DNA of 38,670 nucleotides from an uncultured bacterium. Lineage in GTDB: Bacteria; Acidobacteriota; Thermoanaerobaculia; Thermoanaerobaculales; Thermoanaerobaculaceae. The stretch spans positions 1 to 38,670 of the forward strand of contig CALEVZ010000007.1 in NCBI GenBank assembly GCA_937924755.1, written 5' to 3'. Below are positions 18,335 to 26,063 of this stretch, piece by piece. Every line of letters begins with the position of its first letter. Position 1 is the first letter of the stretch. The translations under genes and the position numbers were made by a program. The notes under the pieces were generated by a model. That model saw only the letters and a list, made by a program, of their open reading frames with translations, ran no database searches and had not been told where the DNA came from.

Positions 18335-20755
18335 ATGCAGCCGTACGAGAAGCTCGGCGCGTTTTACCTGGGGCGTCTGGTGGATACGGGTAGCTGGACG
18401 ACCCGGCCGGACGTGCTGCTTTATGACGAGCGGGACCTCACCACCCACGGCGTCTGCCTGGGGATGACCGGCAGCGGCAAGACCGGCCTGGGTTTGGGTC
18501 TGATCGAGGAGGCGGCCATCGACGGGATTCCCGTGCTGGCCATCGACCCCAAGGGCGACCTGGGGAACCTCATGCTGACCTTCCCTGAGCTGCGCCCGGA
18601 GGATTTCCGCCCCTGGGTGGACCCCGCCGACGCGGCCCGCCAGAATCTTTCCCCGGATGAACATGCCGTCCGCATCGCCCAGCGCTGGCGGGAGGGGCTG
18701 GCTCAGTGGGACCAGGACGGGGAGCGCATCGCGCGCCTCAAGGCGGCGGCCGACGTGGTCATCTACACCCCCGGCTCCAGCGCTGGCCTGGGGGTGAACG
18801 TGCTGCGCTCCTTCTCGGCGCCGGCGGCGGAGGTGCTGGACGATGCTGAGGCGCTGCGCGAGCGCGTCAGCGCCACGGTCTCGGGCCTGCTGGGTCTTTT
18901 GGCGATCGATGCCGACCCGGTACGCAGCCGCGAGCACATCCTGCTGGCTAACCTGCTGGAGCGGGCCTGGCGAGGCGGCCGGGACGCCGACCTCGGATCG
19001 TTGATCCGCGAGATCCAGACGCCGCCCTTCGAGCGTGTCGGGGTCCTGGATGTGGAGACGTTTTTCCCGACCCGGGAGCGCATGGCGCTGGCGTTGTCCC
19101 TCAACAACCTCTTGGCCTCGCCGGGGTTTGCCGCCTGGGTGGAGGGTGAACCGCTGGAGGTGCCGCGCCTGCTGTGGACCCCCGACGGGCGACCGCGGGT
19201 GGCGATCCTGTCGGTGGCTCACCTGTCGGACAGGGAGCGGATGTTCTTCATCACCCTCCTGCTCAACGAGGTGGTGGCGTGGATGCGCAGCCAGGCGGGC
19301 ACCACCTCGCTGCGGGCGTTGTTGTACATGGACGAGGTGTTCGGCTTTTTGCCGCCGGTGGCCAACCCGCCCTCCAAGCTGCCGCTGCTGACCCTGCTCA
19401 AGCAGGCCCGCGCCTTCGGCCTGGGGGTGATGCTGGCGACCCAGAACCCGGTGGATCTGGACTACAAGGCGCTGTCCAACGCCGGGACGTGGTTTCTGGG
19501 TCGCCTGCAGACCGAGCGCGATGTGGCGCGGGTGCTGGATGGCCTACAGGGCGCCACGGCGGCGACGGGGGCGGGCTTCGATCGGGCGGGCATGCAGGCT
19601 CTCCTGGCCGGGCTGCGCAAGCGGATGTTCGTGATGCACAACGTGCACGAGCGGCAGCCGGTGGTTTTCGAGACCCGCTGGGCGATGTCCTACCTGGCCG
19701 GTCCCCTCACCCGGGCGCAGATCCAGACGCTCATGGCCCCCCGCAAGGAGGAGAGGAAGGCTGCCCACGACGCCGCCGGCGCCCCTCGACCGGAGCTCCG
19801 GCCGACCTCGACTCGCCCTGTGCTGCCGCCGGAGGCCGCGGAGGGCACCGTTCGACCGACGCGCTTCGGCGGCGTTGGTGGCGCCGCGCTGTACCGCCCA
19901 GCCCTGTTCGGCGTGGCCCGGGTGCGCTTTGCCGATCGCGCCGCGGAGCTGGACCTCTGGCAGGAGGTGAGGTGCCTGGCCCTGTTGGACGAGGAGACGG
20001 TGGAGCAACCCTGGGAAGGGGCGCGGCCGGTGGACCGGGAGCTGCCGCTGGAGAGGGGGGCGCCGACCGCCGGGGAGTTCGCTGCGCTGCCGGCGGTGGC
20101 GGCGCGGGCCGCCAGCTACCCCAGGTGGAGCAAGGAGCTGGCAGATTTCCTCCACCGCCGGCACACCCTGCGTCTGTACCGCTGCCCGGCGGTGAAACTG
20201 GTTTCCCGGGTGGAGGAGGGGCGAGGGGAGTTCATCGCCCGCGTCCGCCTGGCGCTCAGGGAGGTACGGGATGGGAAGCTGGCGAGGCTCCAGGCCCGCT
20301 ACTCGCCGCGGCTCGCCGGCCTGCAGGAGAGAATCCGTCGCGCCGAGGAGCGCATTCGCCGGGAGGAGGGGCAGCTCAGGCAGCAGAAGGTGCAGACGGC
20401 GATTTCGGTGGGAACGACGGTGCTAGGAGCGCTGTTCGGGCGCAAGGCGATTTCCGCCTCCACCGTGGGGCGAGCCACCACGGCGGCCCGCGGTGTGGGG
20501 CGGGCGGCGCGGGAGCGGGAGGACGTGGAGCGCGCCCGGGAAGAGAGGGCCCGCCTGGAGGCGGAGTTGGCGGCCCTGGAGGCGGAATTCGAGGGGGAAG
20601 TGGCACGTCTCGAGGATCCCCGGGCAGACCTCGATCAGCTCATCGAAGAAGTGGAGATCCGTCCTCGCAGGACCGACATCACCGTGCTGCGCCTGCAGCT
20701 GGTCTGGACGCCCTGGGCGCCGCAGGCATCGGGGAGCCTCGAACCTCTTTTCTAA
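18335..20755 (+). CDS. HerA/DUF853-like ATPase with C-terminal coiled coil
   Basis: 806 residues from ATG 18335 (site GGAGGAGGGG); the frame extends upstream to 18209 without homology. Walker A is GMTGSGKT (43-50), followed by AIDPKGDLGNL. Walker B is LLYMDEVFGF with D333-E334. An arginine and sensor region follows (LATQNPVDLDYKALSNAGTWFLGR). This is the HerA/FtsK-type P-loop core found in DUF87 and DUF853 proteins, which form hexameric DNA pumps. The C-terminal third (about 640-780) is a charged heptad-rich coiled coil interrupted by a hydrophobic stretch (TAISVGTTVLGALFG). Its role is unknown. No NurA-like nuclease or defence partner is adjacent, so a defence-system assignment is not supported. 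Confidence 0.8.
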   Translation: MQPYEKLGAFYLGRLVDTGSWTTRPDVLLYDERDLTTHGVCLGMTGSGKTGLGLGLIEEAAIDGIPVLAIDPKGDLGNLMLTFPELRPEDFRPWVDPADAARQNLSPDEHAVRIAQRWREGLAQWDQDGERIARLKAAADVVIYTPGSSAGLGVNVLRSFSAPAAEVLDDAEALRERVSATVSGLLGLLAIDADPVRSREHILLANLLERAWRGGRDADLGSLIREIQTPPFERVGVLDVETFFPTRERMALALSLNNLLASPGFAAWVEGEPLEVPRLLWTPDGRPRVAILSVAHLSDRERMFFITLLLNEVVAWMRSQAGTTSLRALLYMDEVFGFLPPVANPPSKLPLLTLLKQARAFGLGVMLATQNPVDLDYKALSNAGTWFLGRLQTERDVARVLDGLQGATAATGAGFDRAGMQALLAGLRKRMFVMHNVHERQPVVFETRWAMSYLAGPLTRAQIQTLMAPRKEERKAAHDAAGAPRPELRPTSTRPVLPPEAAEGTVRPTRFGGVGGAALYRPALFGVARVRFADRAAELDLWQEVRCLALLDEETVEQPWEGARPVDRELPLERGAPTAGEFAALPAVAARAASYPRWSKELADFLHRRHTLRLYRCPAVKLVSRVEEGRGEFIARVRLALREVRDGKLARLQARYSPRLAGLQERIRRAEERIRREEGQLRQQKVQTAISVGTTVLGALFGRKAISASTVGRATTAARGVGRAAREREDVERAREERARLEAELAALEAEFEGEVARLEDPRADLDQLIEEVEIRPRRTDITVLRLQLVWTPWAPQASGSLEPLF

Positions 20756-20770
20756 CCGATAGCGCGCGAG

Positions 20771-20776
20771 TATACT
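20771..20776 (+). promoter_or_regulatory. -10 element for the GAF-HD-GYP gene
   Basis: TATACT ends 10 bases before the ATG at 20787. The leader would be four bases or less, and no ribosome binding site is present. Confidence 0.5.
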
Positions 20777-20786
20777 GCGTCTCAGC

Positions 20787-22628
20787 ATGTTCACACCGGT
20801 CAGCGTTACTCCGGGGGTTCGCAGTGCCGTCGGCGGCGAGGTGCGACCCATCGAGCCCGGTTGCGCCAGCCCCGGGCCGATCCTCGTCACCACTGCGGCG
20901 GAACTTTGCGCCTGGCGCGGCGACGACCTGGCGGAAACTCTGGTGGTGTGTCTCGGCAGGGGGAATCGGGGAGGGCCGGTGCCCTTCCTGGAGCTTCCCG
21001 AGGATGCGCCACCGACGGTGGTCGGCGTGGCGCTGGAGGCGGCGGCGAGAGCGGCGGAGCTGGCCTCGGCGGTGCGCTCGCGTCACCGGGAACTGGTGGG
21101 GCTGGGGGTGGCGCTGGGGGCCGAGCGAAACCTCGCCACGCTCCTGGAGCGCATTCTCGGCACGGCCCGGCAGTTGGGGCGGGCCGACGCGGGATCGCTG
21201 TACCTCCTCGAGGAGCACGCCGGCGGACGGTTCTTGCGCTTTGCCGTGGCACAGAACGACTCGGTGCCGGCGTTCCCAGCGGCGGCACCGCTGCCCCTGG
21301 ATTCCTCCTCCCTGGCGGGGCACGTGGCCCTCAGCGGCGAGAGGGTGAACCTGGCCGATGTGCGGCAACTGCCCGCCGATACCCCGTTTCGCTTCAACCC
21401 TGCCTTCGATCAGGCATCGGGCTACCACACCCGTTCCCTGCTGGCGGTGCCCATGGTGACGCGGGGGGGCGAGGTGGTGGGGGTGATCCAGCTGATCAAC
21501 CGCAGGAGAGACCAGGGCCCTCCCATCACCTCCCCGGAGGTGGCGGCCGAAAGGGTTATCCCCTTCGACGCCGAAGACGTGGAGCTGGTCTCGGCGCTGG
21601 CGGCCCACGCTGCCGTGGCCATCGAGAACGCCCGCCTGGTGGAGGAGGTGGAACGTCTGTTCGAGGGGTTCGTGCGTGCCTCGGTGCGCGCTATCGAGCA
21701 GCGCGACCCCACCACCTCTGGCCACTCCCAGCGGGTGGCGGCGTATACGGTCGGCCTGGCGCGGGCGTTGGAGCGCCACCCACCGCCGGGCTACCGGGGG
21801 GTGCGCTTTTCGCCCCACGAACTCACCCAGCTGCGCTACGCCGGGCTGTTGCACGACTTCGGCAAGGTAGGGGTGCGGGAGGCGGTGCTGACCAAGGCTA
21901 AGAAGCTGGCTCCGGATCGCCTGGCGGTGGTGCTGGAACGCTTTCGCCACGCCCTGCGGGCGCGGGAAGTGGAGGTGCTGCGCACGCTCCTGGCCAGGCT
22001 GGTGGAGGGAGGTTCGGCTCTTACACGGGAGATCCTCCAGGAGGCTGACGAGGCAATCGCGCGCATCGCCCACGAGCTGGACGGGGCTTTGCTCGCGGTG
22101 CTGTCGGCCAACGAGCCGCTGGTCCTCCCGGGCCAGCCGCCGGCCGACCTGGCAAGCCTGGCGACCATGACCTTCCCGGGCACCGATGGCGAGCGGCTGC
22201 CGCTCCTCATGCCCGAGGAGCTGCGCGCCCTGGCGGTGACGAAGGGCTCCCTGGATGAGGAAGAACGGCGCGAGATCGAATCCCATGTGGTGCACTCCTA
22301 TCAGTTTCTCATCACCATTCCGTGGCCCAAACGCTTCGCGCGCATCCCCGAGATCGCCTACGGGCACCACGAGCTGCTGAACGGGCGTGGCTATCCCCGC
22401 CGGCTTTCGGCCCCCGATGTGCCCCTGGAGGCGCGCATGATGACCGTGTGCGACATCTACGACGCTCTGGCTGCCGGGGACCGGCCGTACAAGCGGGCGC
22501 TGCCCCCCGAGCGGGCGCTGGACATCCTCACCGAGGAGGTGCGGACCGGGGCGTTGGACGGGGACCTGGTGGAGGTGTTCATCGCTGCCCGGGTGTACTC
22601 CCGCGCCAGTGCCGGTGAGCCGTGGTAG
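20787..22628 (+). CDS. GAF-domain HD-GYP phosphodiesterase (cyclic-di-GMP class)
   Basis: 613 residues. Residues about 1-100 are unassigned. A GAF sensor domain (about 110-285: LLERILGTARQL through SLLAVPMVTRGGEVVGVIQLIN and AAHAAVAIENARLVEEVE) is joined by a helix to an HD-GYP domain. Metal ligands are visible: HSQRV, the HD pair H356-D357 (LLHDFGKVGV), H527-H528 and GYP at 535-537 (HHELLNGRGYP), then DIYDAL. About 105 residues are inserted between the HD and GYP halves, as in a known subgroup of the family. Expected activity is hydrolysis of c-di-GMP under control of a small ligand bound by GAF. Its own leaderless promoter suggests separate expression from the HerA-like gene. Confidence 0.9.
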   Translation: MFTPVSVTPGVRSAVGGEVRPIEPGCASPGPILVTTAAELCAWRGDDLAETLVVCLGRGNRGGPVPFLELPEDAPPTVVGVALEAAARAAELASAVRSRHRELVGLGVALGAERNLATLLERILGTARQLGRADAGSLYLLEEHAGGRFLRFAVAQNDSVPAFPAAAPLPLDSSSLAGHVALSGERVNLADVRQLPADTPFRFNPAFDQASGYHTRSLLAVPMVTRGGEVVGVIQLINRRRDQGPPITSPEVAAERVIPFDAEDVELVSALAAHAAVAIENARLVEEVERLFEGFVRASVRAIEQRDPTTSGHSQRVAAYTVGLARALERHPPPGYRGVRFSPHELTQLRYAGLLHDFGKVGVREAVLTKAKKLAPDRLAVVLERFRHALRAREVEVLRTLLARLVEGGSALTREILQEADEAIARIAHELDGALLAVLSANEPLVLPGQPPADLASLATMTFPGTDGERLPLLMPEELRALAVTKGSLDEEERREIESHVVHSYQFLITIPWPKRFARIPEIAYGHHELLNGRGYPRRLSAPDVPLEARMMTVCDIYDALAAGDRPYKRALPPERALDILTEEVRTGALDGDLVEVFIAARVYSRASAGEPW

Positions 22629-22647
22629 ACGAGGCGTGCCGCTGTTG

Positions 22648-23307
22648 TCAGAGGAGTCGCCCCGTGCCGAAAATGATCAGCGCGGCGCCCAGCAGGGTGA
22701 TGGCCATGCCCATGACCCTCACCACGGCCCGTTCACCGCGCGGGGAGAGCAACGCCCGGCCGCGGCGAAGAGCCCACAGCAGAGGGATGTACCAAGCGAT
22801 GACCCCGCCGATCAGGGCCGCCAGCATCCACGCCAGGCCCGGCGTGCCGTGGGCACGGGCCACCTCCACGAAAGCTAGCCCGGCGGTGACCCACCAGATC
22901 CAGTAGTGGGGGTTCGCGGCCGAGACCACTAGTCCCAAGGCGAAGTACCCCAGCGCCCGGTGCGGCTCTCGGTGCAGCCGGGGTCGCATGTGGTCGGCGG
23001 GAAAACGCCGTCTCAAGGAGGCCACTCCGCCCCACAGGAGCACCAGCCCGCCGATGATCTCGACCAGCGGCAGGGCGCCGATGCGGCGCAGGACGGGACC
23101 GGCCCCGGCCGCCAGAGAGGCGAACAGCGTCGCGTCCAGCACTGTGGTGCCCAGGAGAAACCAGGCCGCCGCGGCCAGGCGCCGGTCCAGAGCGAGGTGG
23201 GTGGCGACGATGGTGATGGGCCCGGGGATGGCCACCGTGGCCAGCGAGACAATGAACCCCACCGCCACCAGGGCGGGGAAGGGCAGCGGGAGGGTCAGGC
23301 CGTTCAC
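22648..23307 (-). CDS. LysE-family exporter
   Basis: 219 residues, GTG start. Six hydrophobic segments fit the LysE/RhtB fold, with the N-terminal signature IPGPITIVATHLAL and the central AANPHYWIWWVTAG characteristic of the family. It exports amino acids or similar small molecules; the substrate is not deducible. GTGA overlap with the upstream adenosine-specific kinase gene shows translational coupling. It is convergent with the HD-GYP gene, with 19 bases between stops. Confidence 0.88.
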   Translation of the reverse strand: MNGLTLPLPFPALVAVGFIVSLATVAIPGPITIVATHLALDRRLAAAAWFLLGTTVLDATLFASLAAGAGPVLRRIGALPLVEIIGGLVLLWGGVASLRRRFPADHMRPRLHREPHRALGYFALGLVVSAANPHYWIWWVTAGLAFVEVARAHGTPGLAWMLAALIGGVIAWYIPLLWALRRGRALLSPRGERAVVRVMGMAITLLGAALIIFGTGRLL

Positions 23308-23792
23308 GCCCCCAGCTTGTAGCCGATCCGCCGAAGGAAGGTGATGCGAGCCAGCTCCTCCGCCTCCGATTCCACCCCCTTGGGGGACACGCCATCCACG
23401 ACCCCGAGGATGGCGCGGCCCCCAGCACTCTCGATTAGCACCACCTGGGTGGGGTTGGCGGTGGCGCAGAAGATCCGGCAGACCTCGGGGACGTTCTTGA
23501 TGGTGTTCAAAATATTGATGGGGAACCCGCCTTCCATGAAGATGAAGAAGCTGTGGCCAGCACCCACCGCCAGAGCGTTGCGAGTGGCCAGCTCCACCAG
23601 GGCGGGGTCATTGCCGCTGCGCCGCACCAGAGCCGGCCCCGAGGCCTCACAGAAGGCGAGCCCGAACCTCATCTGGGGGGCGGTGGTGACGATCGCCTCG
23701 TGCAGGTCCTCGACGGTCTTGATGAAGTGCGACTGGCCGAGGATGAAGTTGGTGGTTTCGGGTTTTTCCACGGGCACGAACATCAGCTCCAT
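23304..23792 (-). CDS. adenosine-specific kinase family protein (PF04008)
   Basis: 162 residues with a good AAGGAGGT ribosome site. The sequence matches the compact adenosine-specific kinase (DUF355) family throughout: NFILGQSHFIKTVEDLHEA, GLAFCEASGPALVRRSGND and GHSFFIFM. The family is best known from archaea and thermophilic bacteria, where a member binds AMP/adenosine. The physiological role is not established. It is coupled to the LysE exporter by a four-base overlap and follows the degenerate peptidase gene by 36 bases, so the three form one likely operon. Confidence 0.9.
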   Translation of the reverse strand: MELMFVPVEKPETTNFILGQSHFIKTVEDLHEAIVTTAPQMRFGLAFCEASGPALVRRSGNDPALVELATRNALAVGAGHSFFIFMEGGFPINILNTIKNVPEVCRIFCATANPTQVVLIESAGGRAILGVVDGVSPKGVESEAEELARITFLRRIGYKLGA

Positions 23793-23828
23793 GGGGACCT
23801 CCTTGCGCTGAACCAGGAAAGGGTACCA

Positions 23829-26018
23829 CTACGGGATCACGGGCCCGGCCAGGGCCACCGCCATCGAAGCCACGGCGCGGGCCAGCAGGACCATGAGCTC
23901 TGGTGAGGTGGTGGCCACATCCACCTCCGCCGGCAGATCGGTTTCTGGAGCCCCGGGAGGAGGGCTCCAGGTGCGGAGGGTGACCGCGGGCACGCCGCGA
24001 TGCTGGGCGACTGCGGCACCGCTGTGGGAGGCGGCATGACCTTCGCCCGGGCGCTGCGCCAGCCCCTGATCGCGCAAAGCGCGCAGGACGGCGGCAGTCA
24101 CCGTCGGCGGGTTCGCCTCCCCCTCCACCGTGACGGTGGTGTGGTGAGGGTAGGCCTCGGGGGTGCCGACCCCGTCCAGCTCGATCCAGGCGCTGACGCG
24201 CCCCTCTAGCTCGTCCAGCAGCGCCCGCGCCCCCGCTGCGCCGTGCGTGCCGCCGGCCAGCAAGGCCACCACCACCGGGGCGCGACGGCGGCTGCGGGCG
24301 ATGGCCCCGGCCGCCTCCAGAGCCACCGCCACCCCCGAGGCGTTGTCATGAGCACCCAGGGCGTGGAAATAGGCATCGTCGATGTGGGTGCGGGTGGCGT
24401 CCCAGTGGGCAGCCACCACCACTGGCCAGCGGCGAGGGTCGGCGCCGGGCAGCTCGATGAGGACGTTGGACCATTCCTGAGTGACCCGCGTGGGGGTGAC
24501 CCGCAGGAAGCTCTGGCGGCGAGCGGGGAGAGAGCGATCGGCCGCCTCGGCGAGGAGGAAGTCGGCGACCCGAACGGCGGCGGGCGCCCAGGCGTAGCGC
24601 GTGGTGAGGGAATCGCCGCGGGCGGTGGCCCGCTCTCCGGTGAGGCGACCCATGAGGGTGGCGAGGCTGGCGAGGGCGCTGGTGCCACCGTCGGGAAAGC
24701 GGGAGGAGAGCAGGCGCCTGAAGTCCTCGGTCATGGCCAGACGCGACAGGCGTGGAACCCAGCCGAACCCCCAGTGCAGGGCGACCTGCCGGCGGTCGAA
24801 GGTGGGCGAGGCGGCGGGCAGCGGCAGCACGGCGACCACCACTTCCTCCCCCGGGCGCAGCTCGGCGACGTCCAACTGCGCCTGCCCATCGGCGTCGAAG
24901 ACCAGCGGCAGTTCCACGTCGGGCCCACGCGGGCGCAGGAGGACCGCCCGGCCAACCCATCTCACCTCGGGCTGGCCCTGGAGGGTGAGAGGGTTGGATT
25001 TGTCGCTGCTGGGCCGCAGCTGCAAGTAGACGGGGAAACCCACCGAGACCGGGAGGTTACCGGCGGAGGCCCGGGAGGGATCCAAGAGGGCGTCCAGCTG
25101 ACGTGGGGGGTGAACGGTGCGGAAGGAAAACCTCCCATCCGTCAGGTGAGGGTCAGCGAGCCAGGCTGCCATGGCGGCGTCGGCGAGCATCGCCGCCGCG
25201 CTGCCGGCGACGCCGGTGGCCCGGCTCACCTCCTCCCACGCCGCCCAGCCCTCGGCGGGGCTGGTAGCCAGTGCGGCCAACCCGTCTTCCCCGCCGCGCT
25301 CGCGCAGGTAGTGCAGAGCCAGCAGCCATAGACCAGGGGGGCGATGCCCTGGTAGATCTTTTTGCCCCAGGCGAGGTTCTTCCCCCCACAGCAGACGCGG
25401 GCCCGTCAACCTGCAGTGGTAGGGCGCGTAAGCGGCGATGGCCCGCGCCCACGCCGTCTCGGCAGGGTCGCGGGCGTAAAGCAGCAGTTCGGCGTAGGCG
25501 ACGGCCAGCTCGGCGACGTTGTCCCGGCGGCGGTTACCGGCGAAGCCCAGGTCGGTGTAAAGGATTTCAGCCTCGTTGGAGTGGAAACCGTAGCGCCAAG
25601 CAACCTCGCCGGGCAACTGGTTGAAGCGCCAGAACTGCGTGGCTCCCCCGGCCATGCGGGTGATGAGGACAATGACGGCACCATTGCCGTCAACGTCCGG
25701 AGGCGGTCCGAACACGGCGGTGAGGCAGGGGTGAATGACGCTGTCGAAGGCCGCCACCAACTCATCGACGGCGAGGTTCTCCGAAGCGACCGCCGGGGTG
25801 AATCCTTCCTCCCGGTAGACGAGGAGGTGGGTTCCGCGGGCCAGCAGGTTCGCGCGCACCCGTACCTCCACAGGATGCCCGCCCGGGCCGGGATCGGGGC
25901 GCCAGAATTCCCGCTCCTGGAGGGCGGCAAGCGACGGGAGGGGGAGCAGCAGCAACACTCCCCCCATCAGCCGGGGTGCCAGGCGCGGGAGGAGGGTGAG
26001 ACGGCCTGACCAGGGCAT
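23829..26018 (-). CDS. secreted protein with degenerate M30-like and M28-like metallopeptidase domains
   Basis: 729 residues from the ATG at 26018; an upstream in-frame extension lacks any signal or homology. A signal peptide (LMGGVLLLLPLPSLA) leads the protein. Residues about 80-210 resemble the M30-type metallopeptidase region (FGPPPDVDGNGAVIVLIT, SNEAEILYTD), but where HExxH is expected there is YAELL. The C-terminal region (about 500-729) is M28-like: H538 and D540 (AHWDA), D558 (HDNASG) and a later Asp (ELDGVG) are kept. The paired catalytic and zinc-ligand glutamates of the GEExG motif are replaced by G590-T591. The middle third is beta-rich and unassigned. It is therefore likely a binding or scaffold protein rather than an active peptidase. 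First gene of the minus-strand operon with the adenosine-specific kinase and LysE. Confidence 0.72.
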   Translation of the reverse strand: MPWSGRLTLLPRLAPRLMGGVLLLLPLPSLAALQEREFWRPDPGPGGHPVEVRVRANLLARGTHLLVYREEGFTPAVASENLAVDELVAAFDSVIHPCLTAVFGPPPDVDGNGAVIVLITRMAGGATQFWRFNQLPGEVAWRYGFHSNEAEILYTDLGFAGNRRRDNVAELAVAYAELLLYARDPAETAWARAIAAYAPYHCRLTGPRLLWGEEPRLGQKDLPGHRPPGLWLLALHYLRERGGEDGLAALATSPAEGWAAWEEVSRATGVAGSAAAMLADAAMAAWLADPHLTDGRFSFRTVHPPRQLDALLDPSRASAGNLPVSVGFPVYLQLRPSSDKSNPLTLQGQPEVRWVGRAVLLRPRGPDVELPLVFDADGQAQLDVAELRPGEEVVVAVLPLPAASPTFDRRQVALHWGFGWVPRLSRLAMTEDFRRLLSSRFPDGGTSALASLATLMGRLTGERATARGDSLTTRYAWAPAAVRVADFLLAEAADRSLPARRQSFLRVTPTRVTQEWSNVLIELPGADPRRWPVVVAAHWDATRTHIDDAYFHALGAHDNASGVAVALEAAGAIARSRRRAPVVVALLAGGTHGAAGARALLDELEGRVSAWIELDGVGTPEAYPHHTTVTVEGEANPPTVTAAVLRALRDQGLAQRPGEGHAASHSGAAVAQHRGVPAVTLRTWSPPPGAPETDLPAEVDVATTSPELMVLLARAVASMAVALAGPVIP

Positions 26019-26048
26019 GGGAAAAGCGTAGCACGGCGCTCGCGATGC

Positions 26049-26054
26049 TAGAAT
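26049..26054 (+). promoter_or_regulatory. -10 element of the YYY/Agl23 glycan operon
   Basis: TAGAAT ends 9 bases before the ATG at 26064, in the 45-base gap to the divergent peptidase-like gene. No Shine-Dalgarno sequence is visible, so the five-gene operon probably begins as a leaderless mRNA. Confidence 0.45.
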
Positions 26055-26063
26055 CGGCGGCGC

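Noticed and set aside
18335-20755. HerA-type defence system
   Set aside because: The ATPase has no NurA, SIR2, DUF4297 or other effector next to it; neighbours are lon, an envelope protein and a signalling gene.
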